From: Protula sp. h YS-2021
Taxonomy: Eukaryota > Annelida > Polychaeta > Sabellida > Serpulidae
DNA length: 64,000 nucleotides
NCBI GenBank assembly: GCA_949752745.1
Contig: OX457033.1
Coordinates: 42,215,075 to 42,279,074 of the forward strand
Reading direction: 5' to 3'
Below the pieces are notes generated by a model. The model had not been told where the DNA came from. It did not search any database and saw only the letters and a program-made list of their open reading frames with translations. Below, piece by piece: positions 9,868 through 18,854 of the stretch (the first letter of the stretch is position 1; every line of letters begins with the position of its first letter). A program made the position numbers and the translations under genes.

Positions 9868-10180
9868 TGATAAAGGGTCGGAAGTGTGTACGAAGCAGAG
9901 GATGCTGCTGACGTCACACCCCGTGATCGCAGCTGCAAAGGCCTGACGGCATTAGCCGCCTGGGATAATACCTGGCGCCTTGATCGTGCACGCATATTTT
10001 CCACCCGACCCACTAGGCAACCACCGTACCCCACAGGTCTTTATCAGACAGCGGTCGCCGTTGGGCACCCCCAAAAAGGGGGTCCGGCGCCTAGCGGGGT
10101 TGAGGAGAGGTGGGACCCTGTGTCAGGTTTTTAACCTTGGGTAGACTGCATCGCTGAATCACGTTCCGAAGTACCAGTAG
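9868..10180. other. GC-rich block of the terminal repeat, function unknown
   Basis: The base composition is clearly higher in G+C than its surroundings. It includes a strong hairpin (ACCCCC AAAA AGGGGGT near 10068-10083). An open frame from GTG at 9886 to 10134 lacks an ATG and resembles no family I know. A short match to the 3' part of 5S rRNA (CGCCTGGGA, AATACC) is too weak to call. Possibly part of a structured RNA, since it shares a repeat unit with a ribozyme. Confidence 0.4.
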
Positions 10181-10195
10181 GGATCGGGTTAAGGT

Positions 10196-10800
10196 TAGGG
10201 TTTAGGGTTTTAGGGTCAGTGTTGGGGTTAGGGTGTGGTCCTGCTATATGAGAGCAGGGAAGTGGGGGAAGTGATGAGGTCCGGGGCACGGGGAAACTTC
10301 CTGATGGATTTATTTTGAAGGGGATTAGGTATCAGGTGGGGCCTTAGGGTTAGGGTTGGGAAGGGTGTTAGGGTTAGGATTTCAGTTGGAGGAAGGATTG
10401 TTGGTTGGGACTTGAGGTGAAGATCGCGTAGGGTAAGGTTTGGCGTTGGATTTGGGCCTTAGGGTTAGGGTTTAGGTTTAGAATTGGGTTTAGGGTTAGG
10501 ATTAGGGTTAGGGTTTAGGGTTTAGGGTTTTAGGGTTAGTATTGGGGTTAGGGCCTGGTCCTGCTTATATGGGAGCGGGAAAGTGATGCGAAATCGTGTG
10601 GTCCGGGGCACGGGGGTGTCTCCTGACGGAGTTATGGTGAAGGAGATTGAGTATAGGAAGGGGCTTAGGGTTAGGGATGGGATAGGCGTTAGGTTTATTG
10701 TTTCATTTGGGGAAAGGGGTGTTGGGACTTAGGGTTAAGGCCGCGTAGGTTGAAGTTTGGGGTTGGAGTAGTTTTTTACGATCAGGGTTTAGGTTTGGAG
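10196..10800. repeat. two diverged ~305-bp direct repeats inside the terminal repeat
   Basis: GGGTTTTAGGGTCAGT-GTTGGGGTTAGGG, GGTCCTGCT, GGTCCGGGGCACGGGG, GGAGTT/GGATTT and GTTGGGACTT recur in order from about 10207 and about 10512. The matching pair in the right terminal repeat lies at about 15551-16155. Confidence 0.7.
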
Positions 10801-11022
10801 TTGGAAAGGAAGATGCTTGATATGTGTATCGATCCGGGGTGGGTGCTGTTTCGGGGGTGAAAGTTTGGTAGCCGGGTGTGGGATGATTGTAGGGATTATT
10901 GTGGTGATTATTTGACGAGTCAGGATTCATAGGGTGAGGGTAGTTGGTGGAGGCCCATGCTCCGCACCTTAATATGTAAGGTTTGGGGATGGGCCAATAT
11001 ATGCGAGCTGAGGGAGCGGGAT

Positions 11023-11090
11023 GGGAATGCTCGCTCGACACGTGTTTCGTTCCTGTCACGCCGGAACTCATCAGGAGCAGCGTCGCACCG
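11023..11090 (-). ncRNA. type I hammerhead ribozyme (left copy)
   Basis: Minus strand, 5'->3': conserved core CUGAUGA at 11074-11068, stem II GUUCC/GGAAC (11067-11063 with 11053-11049) closing a 9-base loop, core GAAA at 11048-11045, and cleavage triplet GUC at 11039-11037, so cleavage falls between 11037 and 11036. Stem I is GCUC/GAGC (11078-11075 with 11036-11033), an internal loop, then GGUGC paired with GCAUU. All invariant positions are present: G10.1-C11.1, A15.1-U16.1 and C17. The stem I internal loop and loop II are suitably placed for the tertiary contact of natural fast hammerheads. Stem III is only 2-3 bp. Its sequence ACACGUGU is self-complementary, so the active form may be a dimer, as known for other short-stem-III hammerheads. 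Self-cleavage is predicted from structure, not shown. Confidence 0.9.
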
Positions 11091-11099
11091 TGGAAGAGG

Positions 11100-11118
11100 C
11101 TTGCGAAATTTACGCAAG
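11100..11118 (-). other. hairpin just 5' of the ribozyme
   Basis: CTTGCG and CGCAAG form a perfect 6-bp stem around a 7-base AT loop, 10 bp upstream of the ribozyme on the minus strand. It is present in both terminal repeats. It may help fold the RNA; this is inferred. Confidence 0.5.
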
Positions 11119-11224
11119 TACTTCCATGCGAAATAACAAGGCAAGTATTCCACAACGGCTGTAATGATGGTGGTGGAATATTTGTCCGGGGATAATGTTT
11201 GGTAGGAATGAGAGTTAAGGGGAT

Positions 11225-12540
11225 GTGTGGATGGCGTGTTATGGTAGGGGTGTGGGAGATGGTAGGGAATTTTAAGTTATGAAGATTTTAAGGAGAACGT
11301 TCGGGAGGTAGTGGAAGAGTGTTTTATGATGTGGTTTAATCGGGATGTGGATATGGGGGCGGAAGTAATGGCTCTCTGGGTCAAATGGGGAATGGGGGGT
11401 TGCGGAGTAGGGCTGCTGATAGGTATATACATGTATAGACATGTAGGGAAGTGGGGATTACCCGGTGAGGGGGGAATTGGACTGAGTTATGTTGTGCTGA
11501 TGTGTTATTATGGTTGGACCGGGGGAAGGGGTTTTTGGAGAGTTGCGTGGGAGCAAGGGGGATCTCATGTAAAGGAAGTAGGGAAAAAGGAAGGTGAAAA
11601 AAGGGGGGCGTGTTTGGTGGTGGAGGTTGTGTAAATGTAAGAAATTGCAGTGCTTTATTCAATTCGTAGTCAATTTTGGGGAATGTATATAAGGGTATGG
11701 ATTCATCGTGTAAGAGAATGCGGTCTAGTTACCAAAATGTTGGGGTAAGGGCTGGGACGGGGGGATGTGGACTAGGTATCCCTGTTAGGGTGTGTGGGGG
11801 GTGAACATAGTACCGTTGGGATACGTGACACAAACTTGTAGGGGTGGGGGGGGCGCACGGATTGAGGCGCAATGGGTAAAAAACGGGGATATAAAAGAAC
11901 AAAGAGATCAAATTTCCACGTGATTTTTGCTTAAAATGACAATAATGTAAGGAATAAGTAATTAATTATATGAATAATGATACCTTGTTGTGTGTCCGTT
12001 AAGTTCCAGTTAAGGTTTTGTAATAATATCCTGAGAAGATTGGTTAGATGTGCTTTTTCCATCTTATTTGACGTTTGTTTGTGTATTGTAAAAATAGCTG
12101 TCTTAGCGGTGGCTATCCAAGGCCAGGTGGCAGTGTACTGGATTAGGGTTAATGAGGTGAGTATCCCGGTAAGATACAGGCGAGATGCCATGCATGTTGT
12201 GACATCATCGGAATGCTGTGTTGGTTGGAGAAATATCCCAAGTTGCCTTGTGTTTGGGTGTGTGCCGGATGTTTAGTTAATGGAGAAGGGGCAGGGAGCC
12301 CCTGCGCATAGGATTATATTTTCGGTTTGCGTCGGGGCATGGAGAGGTTGGGGTGGGGGTGGTGGGGCTTGAAAGGTAATAACGGGGGGTGGGGAGTGTT
12401 TCCCATAGTGTGTTATATAATATAGAGGTTGGGGCTGTCGTGTATGAGGGGTGTCCATCTGGAGTAGGTAAGGGTGATGGTATGAGCATGGATCCGTAGT
12501 TCAACGGTGGGTCGTGGGGGTGTGGCCGTTGGGGTGGGGG
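11225..12540. other. left part of the element interior, strongly G/T-rich strand
   Basis: Appears single-copy in the window. The plus strand is rich in GGGG, GGTGG and TTGGG runs with few cytosines, a strand skew unlike the DNA outside the element. An ATG frame at 11977-12276 includes a hydrophobic stretch but has no recognisable domain and is not called. No reverse transcriptase motifs were seen on either strand. Confidence 0.6.
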
Positions 12541-14020
12541 ATGGGCCGGAAGTGAAGGTTGTAAAACCAGGAGTTGGCCATTTCTCATAGGAAGTATGGC
12601 ATGTGACCCCTTAAATTAAGGCTCTCGGTCGTGGCTATTCAGTTCTGAGACCCCAAATAATTTTTGTTGACCCTGGTGACTATGTTGACTTGATGTTTGA
12701 ATTAAGGTACTTAGAGTTGATTTTAGGGTCGGATGAGGAGGGAGAAGTGTATAGGGGTGGTGTGGTGGTCCAGTATGGGTCGGGGGTTGACCGGAAGTAA
12801 AGTTTGCAAAACCGGAAGTGGACCATTTCTGGTAGGAAGTATGGCATGTGACCCCTTAAATTAAAGGTCTCGGTCGTGGCTATTCAGTTCTGGGACCCAA
12901 AATAATTTTTGTTGACCCTGGTGGCCATGTTGACTTGATGTTTGAATTAGGTAGTTAGAGTGGAACTTTGGTTCGGATGAGGAGGGGTAAGTGTAAATTA
13001 GGTGGTGTAGTGGTCCAGTATGGGTCGGGGGTTGACCGGAAGTAAAATTTGCAAAACCGGAAGTGGACCATTTCTCATAGGAAGTATGGCATGTGACCCC
13101 TTAAATTAAAGGTCTCGGTCGTGGCTATTCAGTTCTGCGACCCAAAATAATTTGTGTTGACCCTGGTGACCATGGTGACTCGATGTTTGAATTTAGGTAG
13201 CTAGAGTTGAACTTTGGGTCGGATGAGGAGGGGTAAGTGTAAATTAGGTGGTGTAGTGGTCCAGTATGGGTCGGGGGTTGACCGGAAGTAAAATTTGCAA
13301 AACCGGAAGTGGACCATTTATCATAGGAAGTATGGCATGTGACCCCTTAAATTAAAGGTCTCGGTCGTGGCTATTCAGTTCTGGGACCCAAAATAAATTG
13401 TGTTGACCCTGGTGACCATGGTGACGCGATGTTTGAATTTAGGTAGTTAGAGTTGAACTTTGGTTCGGATGAGGAGGGGTAAGTGTAAATTAGGTGGTGT
13501 AGTGGTCCAGTATGGGTCGGGGGTTGACCGGAAGTAAAATTTGCAAAACCGGAAGTGGACCATTTCTCATATGAAGTATGGCATGTGACCCCTTAAATTA
13601 AAGGTCTCGGTCGTGGCTATTCAGTTCTGGGACCCAAAATAATTTGTGTTGACCCTGGTGACCATGGTGACTCGATGTTTGAATTTAGGTAGCTAGAGTT
13701 GAACCTTGGATCGGATGAGGAGGAATAAGTGTAAATTAGGTGGTGTAGTGGTCCAGTATGGGTCGGGGGTTGACCGGAAGTAAAATTTGCAAAACCGGAA
13801 GTGGACCATTTTTTAAAAGAAGTATGGCATGTGACCCCTTAAATTAAAGGTCTCGGTCGTGGCTATTCAGTTCTGGGACCCAAAATAATTTGTGCTGACC
13901 CTGGTGACCATGGTGACTTGATGTTTGAATTAATGGGGTTAGAGTTGATTTTAAGACCGGAGGTCTCGGTAGTGGCTATTCAGTTCTCGGACTCAAAATA
14001 ATTTTGTTGACCCTGGTGAC
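12541..14020. repeat. 245-246-bp tandem repeat, six copies
   Basis: CCGGA anchors lie at 12546, 12791, 13036, 13282, 13528 and 13774. Each unit contains GACCGGAAGTAAA, AACCGGAAGTGGACCATTT, GAAGTATGGCATGTGACCCC, TCGGTCGTGGCTATTCAG and GTTGACCCTGGTG in order. The first copy is the most diverged; the middle ones are very alike. ACCGGAAGT is the canonical ETS site and occurs twice in most units. Confidence 0.93.
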
Positions 14021-15080
14021 CATGGGTTAGGGTTAGGATTAGGGTAGAGTTTTTGGGTTAGGAATCAGGGTTAGGGCTATGGAACCCTTGTGACCCTGGT
14101 TACTCCATGTTTCAATTATGTGGGCTCGGGTTGATATTAAGTTGAGAGAAGGAGGAGGGACTGGTGACCATGGTAACTCTATGTTTGGATTAAGGGGTTT
14201 AGAGTTGATTTTAAGGTCGGAGGAGGAGGGAAAGTGTAGAAGGGGTGGTGTGGTGTTCCAGTACTGAGTAGAGGACTGAGTCGGGAATATATAGTCAACT
14301 ATCGGTCGGGGTTGACCGAAAGTGGAAAGTGTAAGACAAGAAGTTGACCATGTTTCGTGGGTTAAATGTTGGTTTATGCTTGAGTTAGGAGTTAGGGTTA
14401 GGGGTATGTAACCCTGGTGGCCCTGGTGACACCATGTTTCAAATATGTAGGCTAGGGTTGATGTTAAGATCGGAGGAGGAGGGAGGGATGAGGAGGGGAT
14501 AATATAGTCAACCACCGGTCGAGGCTGATCGGAAGGTAAAATTGTAGGACCGGAAGTAGACCATGTTTCAAAGGTTATATGTTGGGGAATGTTCAGGTTA
14601 GGGTTAGGAATAGGGCAGAGCTTTTGGGTTAGGAATCAGGGTTAGGGCTAAAGAACCCTTGTGACCCTGGTGGCTCCATGTTTCAACTATGTAGGCTCGG
14701 GTTGATATTAAGGTGAGAGGAGGGAGGACTAAGTTGGGGATAATGTAGTCGACTATCGGTCGGGGTTGACCGAAAGTGAAAAGTGGAAGACCAGAAGTTG
14801 AATATGTTCCAATGGTTAAATGTTGGTTTGTGTTTGGGCCAGGGTAGAGTTTAGGGTTAGGAGTTAGGGTTAGGGCTTTGGAACCCTGGTCACCTTGGTG
14901 ACTCCATGTTTCAAATATGTAGGCTAGGGTTGATATTAAGGTGAGAGGGGGAGGGGGGGACTGAGTCGGGATAATGTGGTCAACTCTCGGTCGGGGTTGA
15001 CCGGAAGTGAAAACTGTAAGACTGGAAGTTGACCATGATTCAAAGGTTTGATGTTGGGTTATGTTTGGGTTATCGTTAGG
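14021..15080. repeat. degenerate continuation of the 245-bp array
   Basis: Anchors of the form GACCG(A/G)AAGTG..AAG(T/A)TGACCATG recur near 14311, 14529, 14768 and 14999, with CCATGTTTCAA and GTTGATATTAAG between them. They are interspersed with TTAGGGTTAGG motifs. The spacing is shorter and more variable than in the left part, so this is an older or less homogenised section. Confidence 0.8.
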
Positions 15081-15216
15081 GTTTGGCTAGCTTTCTCCTG
15101 GTGGAAGTGGGCTATGGCAGATGTCAGGGCAATGACAGTGTTTACTGTAGGGTATGGCATGAGGAACGTTGGATGATGCAGCCGTTGGTCCCCAAGAGTG
15201 GATAACTCTGGCTTTA

Positions 15217-16579
15217 GTTAGGTGATAAAGGGTCGGAAGTGTGTACGAAGCAGAGGATGCTGCTGACGTCACACCCCGTGATCGCAGCTGCAAAGGCCTG
15301 ACGGCATTAGCCGCCTGGGATAATACCTGGCGCCTTGATCGTGCACGCATATTTTCCACCCGACCCACTAGGCAACCACCGTACCCCACAGGTCTTTATC
15401 AGACAGCGGTCGCCGTTGGGCACCCCCAAAAAGGGGGTCCGGCGCCTAGCGGGGTTGAGGAGAGGTGGGACCCTGTGTCAGGTTTTTAACCTTGGGTAGA
15501 CTGCATCGCTGAATCACGTTCCGAAGTACCAGTAGGGATCGGGTTAAGGTTAGGGTTTAGGGTTTTAGGGTCAGTGTTGGGGTTAGGGTGTGGTCCTGCT
15601 ATATGAGAGCAGGGAAGTGGGGGAAGTGATGAGGTCCGGGGCACGGGGAAACTTCCTGATGGATTTATTTTGAAGGGGATTAGGTATCAGGTGGGGCCTT
15701 AGGGTTAGGGTTGGGAAGGGTGTTAGGGTTAGGATTTCAGTTGGAGGAAGGATTGTTGGTTGGGACTTGAGGTGAAGATCGCGTAGGGTAAGGTTTGGCG
15801 TTGGATTTGGGCCTTAGGGTTAGGGTTTAGGTTTAGAATTGGGTTTAGGGTTAGGATTAGGGTTAGGGTTTAGGGTTTAGGGTTTTAGGGTTAGTATTGG
15901 GGTTAGGGCCTGGTCCTGCTTATATGGGAGCGGGAAAGTGATGCGAAATCGTGTGGTCCGGGGCACGGGGGTGTCTCCTGACGGAGTTATGGTGAAGGAG
16001 ATTGAGTATAGGAAGGGGCTTAGGGTTAGGGATGGGATAGGCGTTAGGTTTATTGTTTCATTTGGGGAAAGGGGTGTTGGGACTTAGGGTTAAGGCCGCG
16101 TAGGTTGAAGTTTGGGGTTGGAGTAGTTTTTTACGATCAGGGTTTAGGTTTGGAGTTGGAAAGGAAGATGCTTGATATGTGTATCGATCCGGGGTGGGTA
16201 CTGTTTCGGGGGTGAAAGTTTGGTAGCCGGGTGTGGGATGATTGTAGGGATTATTGTGGTGATTATTTGACGAGTCAGGATTCATAGGGTGAGGGTAGTT
16301 GGTGGAGGCCCATGCTCCGCACCTTAATATGTAAGGTTTGGGGATGGGCCAATATATGCGAGCTGAGGGAGCGGGATGGGAATGCTCGCTCGACACGTGT
16401 TTCGTTCCTGTCACGCCGGAACTCATCAGGAGCAGCGTCGCACCGTGGAAGAGGCTTGCGAAATTTACGCAAGTACTTCCATGCGAAATAACAAGGCAAG
16501 TATTCCACAACGGCTGTAATTATGGTGGTGGAATATTTGTCCGGGGATAATGTTTGGTAGGAATGAGAGTTAAGGGGAT
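15217..16579 (-). repeat. right direct terminal repeat (pseudo-LTR-like), 1363 bp
   Basis: Near-exact copy of 9862-11224. Its right end (AAGGGGAT) joins directly to AGGGTTAGGG. Its left junction is with element interior rather than telomere repeat. The two-base divergence in 1363 bp means the duplication is recent or kept alike by conversion. Confidence 0.9.
16378..16445 (-). ncRNA. type I hammerhead ribozyme (right copy)
   Basis: Identical to the left copy, offset by 5355 bp: CUGAUGA at 16429-16423, GAAA at 16403-16400, cleavage predicted between 16392 and 16391. Two ribozymes in direct repeats would release a unit-length ~5.36-kb RNA from a minus-strand transcript crossing both, a geometry known from retrozymes and from tandem hammerhead repeats. 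Confidence 0.9.
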
Positions 16580-16632
16580 AGGGTTAGGGTTAGGGTTAGG
16601 GTTAGGGTTAGGGTTAGGGTTAGGGTTAGGGT
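16580..16632 (+). repeat. interstitial TTAGGG tract, right flank of the element
   Basis: About nine TTAGGG repeats joined at GGAT|AGGG to the right terminal repeat and at GGG|TATAGAG to the first subtelomeric unit. Confidence 0.97.
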
Positions 16633-17540
16633 ATAGAGCTAAGGGTGCACATGGCTCCCCGTACCATGGCTCCCCGTACCAAAGAAATGATAGTAAAAAA
16701 CTCTTGATTGACAGGTGTAACCCTAGGTTACCCCAAGGTAACATCGGGTCGCAGCCCTGTAAACGCAAGAAAATGCAACCCGGGGTTTGACCCTAACCCT
16801 GACGTTGACCCCAACCCTGACCCTGACCCTAACCCTGACCCTGACCCTGACCCTAACCTTGACCCTGACCCTGACCCCGACCCTGACCCCAACCTTGACC
16901 CTGAACCTAACCCCTGACCCAACCCTATAAAAATATTCTAAGTCCAACACAACTTAACCTTGACCCAACCCTTGACCTTAACCCTGACCCTGACCTTAAC
17001 CCTTGACCCTGACCCTAACCCTTTGAAAAATATTCTAAGTCCAAAACAACTCAACCTTGACCCAACACTTGACCTTAACCCTGACCCTGACCGCAACCCC
17101 TGACCCTGACCCTAACCCTTTGAAAAATATTCTAAGTCCAACACAACTCAACCTTGACACAACCTTGACCCTAATCATGACCCTAACCCCTGACCCTGAC
17201 CCTAACCCTGACCCTGACCCTGACCCCAACCCTGACCCTGACCCCGACCCTAACCCTGACCCCGACCCCAACCCTGACCCTGACCCCGACCCTGACCCCA
17301 CCCTTGACCCTGACCCCGACCCTTATCCCAACCCTGACCCTGAACCAACCCTGTGGAAAATAGTTTAAGTCCAACAAAACTCAACCTTGACCCAACCCCA
17401 ACCCAACCAAACCCAACCCAACCCTTACCCAACACTAGCCTTATAAAATATTCTAAGTCAATCACAAGACAACCTTGATCCAAACCAACCCTAAGCCTAA
17501 CACATAACCTAACCCAATACCCCAACCCGATTCCCTAACC

Positions 17541-18485
17541 CATACTGAAAGTGGAGAAAACGTTTGATAATGTTTTGACAGTATCGTTAAAAGTCCATGA
17601 TGTTTTTCTACAATTTTTATATGGTTTGATAGTGCATAAAATATTCTATCATTGGTGCAAATTTCATGCCTGTATTGTGTGTAGAGATTATAATAAAATT
17701 GATATTTTCATGTTAAAATGTCAAAATGCTCAAAAATTTGACAAGTTTTTGGCCATATCGTCAAAAGCCCTTAATGTATTTTTACAAACTTTATAAAGCG
17801 TAATAGTGTTGCAATAATCTATAAGTGACATAAATGTTTTGGCTCTATTTTATCTAGAAGTTATAAAGAAATGACATTTTTTAAATAATAGGCCAAATTT
17901 TACCCCAAATGTCATGCGTTTTTTCAATGTTTTTCAAAAAGTCTTTAAGGTATCATCATAAATTATATAGCGTTTTAAAGCCCTTGAATGCAGTTTGTAG
18001 CCCTGTTAAAATAATTTTCCTACTACTATGACAAGCATAACAAAAATTGAGTTTAAGGTCAACAATGCCCAAAAATTATGGTGTGTCTGCTACCTCGGGA
18101 CCAAGTCCCGTTTTTTAAATTTCGACCCCTTCCCTTAGTCTTTCATGGCTCAAATTGCACCAAAATGATCCTTGGACTCTAAGGGTTCCTACCAAAACAC
18201 ATTTATTCTTATTTATTCATAAAGTCGTCATGTCATGATATCTGTCGCATGACGTTGTTTAACCTGTGCACCTTACCTGCATTTTTTTGCATAAGTGAAA
18301 ATTTTAATATTTTTTGTCAAAATTTTTGATAAATAAGTTCCAACACAAATAAAATAGTATTATTACGCGCACGTTTCTGCCTTATTTCTGTTAAAATAAA
18401 CGATTTTTCACGAAGTTATTACCAAAAAATGCGTTATTGGGCTGTTTCTGCCAACTTAATCGCTATAACTCGAGAAATACTTGGG
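17541..18485. repeat. AT-rich block of the subtelomeric unit (representative)
   Basis: About 940 bp, present in every full unit. It is itself built of diverged ~170-bp segments: TTTTGACA(G)TATCGT(T)AAAAG, CTACAAT/CTTTATA and AGTTATAA.GAAAT..CATTTT recur about three times. A GTG-started frame of 81-88 codons at the left end contains the same internal repetition. Type A and B copies differ mostly by replacements and by a stop codon, arguing against a gene. Possible roles (origin, promoter of telomeric transcripts) are not supported by any motif I can name. Confidence 0.75.
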
Positions 18486-18612
18486 TTATGGATTAGGGTT
18501 AGGGTTGGGTTAGGGTCAGGGTTATGGGTTGGGTTATGGTATAGAGTTAGGGGGTTAGAGGTTAGGGTATAGGGATGATTTTGGCATTTTATTACCTATT
18601 AGTTCGTAACAA

Positions 18613-18628
18613 GGGTTAGCCCTAACCC
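18613..18628. repeat. head-to-head telomere-repeat junction in the unit tail (representative)
   Basis: GGGTTAGCCCTAACCC: seven bases of TTAGGG-type repeat facing their reverse complement across two bases. It recurs in the tail of every full unit. It looks like a minimal fusion point of opposed telomere repeats, or a hairpin. Confidence 0.7.
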
Positions 18629-18682
18629 ATAACCCAAGGATCAGTAGAGTTTTAGTAGAGGGTTAATAGGGTTACGGTTAGG

Positions 18683-18854
18683 GTATAGAGCTAAGGGTGC
18701 ACATGGCTCCCCGTACCATGGCTCCCCGTACCAAAGAAATGATAGTAAAAAACTCTTGATTGACAGGTGTAACCCTAGGTTACCCCAAGGTAACATCGGG
18801 TCGCAGCCCTGGGTTAGGGTTAGGGTTAGGGTTAGGGTTAGGGTTAGGGTTAGG
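18683..18854 (+). repeat. truncated type A head plus TTAGGG tract
   Basis: A type A head runs to CGCAGCCCTG at about 18811 and then changes abruptly to GGTTAGGG repeats (18811-18854). The full unit would continue with TAAACGCAAG here. Confidence 0.95.

Larger units (their letters stand above)
9862..11224 (-). repeat. left direct terminal repeat (pseudo-LTR-like), 1363 bp
   Basis: Nearly identical to 15217-16579; I see two substitutions (G10845/A16200 and G11166/T16521). From left to right it has a GC-rich block (about 9866-10180), two diverged ~305-bp repeats rich in TTAGGG-like motifs (10196-10500 and 10501-10800), and a ribozyme block (about 10975-11200). It starts at GTTAGGTGATAAAGG beside TTAGGG repeats. 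Open frames on both strands are not supported as genes. Confidence 0.9.
9862..16579 (-). mobile_element. 6.7-kb TTAGGG-flanked element with direct terminal repeats and hammerhead ribozymes
   Basis: Two 1363-bp direct repeats (9862-11224 and 15217-16579, offset exactly 5355 bp) bound a 3992-bp interior. The left repeat is preceded and the right repeat followed by same-orientation TTAGGG tracts. Each repeat holds one minus-strand hammerhead ribozyme. Established: Penelope-like elements carry hammerheads in their pseudo-LTRs, endonuclease-lacking members attach at telomeres, and retrozymes are non-autonomous hammerhead retroelements. Inference: this is a non-autonomous element of that general kind, entered as minus strand because the ribozyme reads that way. 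No reverse transcriptase or GIY-YIG frame is visible. There is no TG..CA terminus, tRNA primer site or polypurine tract, so it is not a canonical LTR retrotransposon. Alternative: a 5355-bp tandem repeat present 1.25 times and cut off at a former chromosome end. Confidence 0.6.
16631..18682 (+). repeat. subtelomeric unit A1 (type A), 2052 bp
   Basis: Full unit: head GTATAGAGCTAAGGGTGCAC with two ATGGCTCCCCGTACC copies; short junction ACTCTTGATTGACAG; GTAAACGCAAGAAAATGC; C-rich CCCTGA/CCCTAA field (about 16790-17530) with AATATTCTAAGTCCAA spacers; AT-rich block (about 17541-18485); and a telomere-like tail (18486-18682). Frames that seem to encode Asp-Pro, Thr-Leu, Gly-Ser or Arg-Val repeats are reading-frame images of the hexamers. 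Confidence 0.95.

Noticed and set aside
9935..9985. 5S rRNA-like stretch in the GC-rich block
   Set aside because: Only a short match to the 3' part of 5S rRNA; the rest of the internal control region is absent.
9886..10134. 82-codon frame in the terminal repeat, and the opposite-strand frames
   Set aside because: It starts at GTG, has no recognised family, and overlapping frames on both strands are equally open in this GC-rich block.
10703..11155. 150-codon minus-strand frame over the ribozyme
   Set aside because: It crosses the hammerhead and TTAGGG-like DNA. Its proline/threonine-rich composition reflects the repeat. No reverse transcriptase or other domain is seen.
11977..12276. 99-codon ATG frame with a hydrophobic segment in the element interior
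   Set aside because: No domain, no supporting context, and a frame of similar length lies on the opposite strand.
14039..14515. 158-codon minus-strand frame
   Set aside because: It lies inside the degenerate 245-bp tandem array and its sequence repeats with the array.
9862..16579. Canonical LTR retrotransposon
   Set aside because: No TG..CA ends, primer-binding site, polypurine tract, gag or pol. The terminal repeats hold a hammerhead instead.
17551..17796. 81-88-codon frame at the left of each AT-rich block
   Set aside because: It begins at GTG, contains the block's internal repetition, and types A and B differ mainly by amino-acid replacements and a stop, so no coding constraint is visible.
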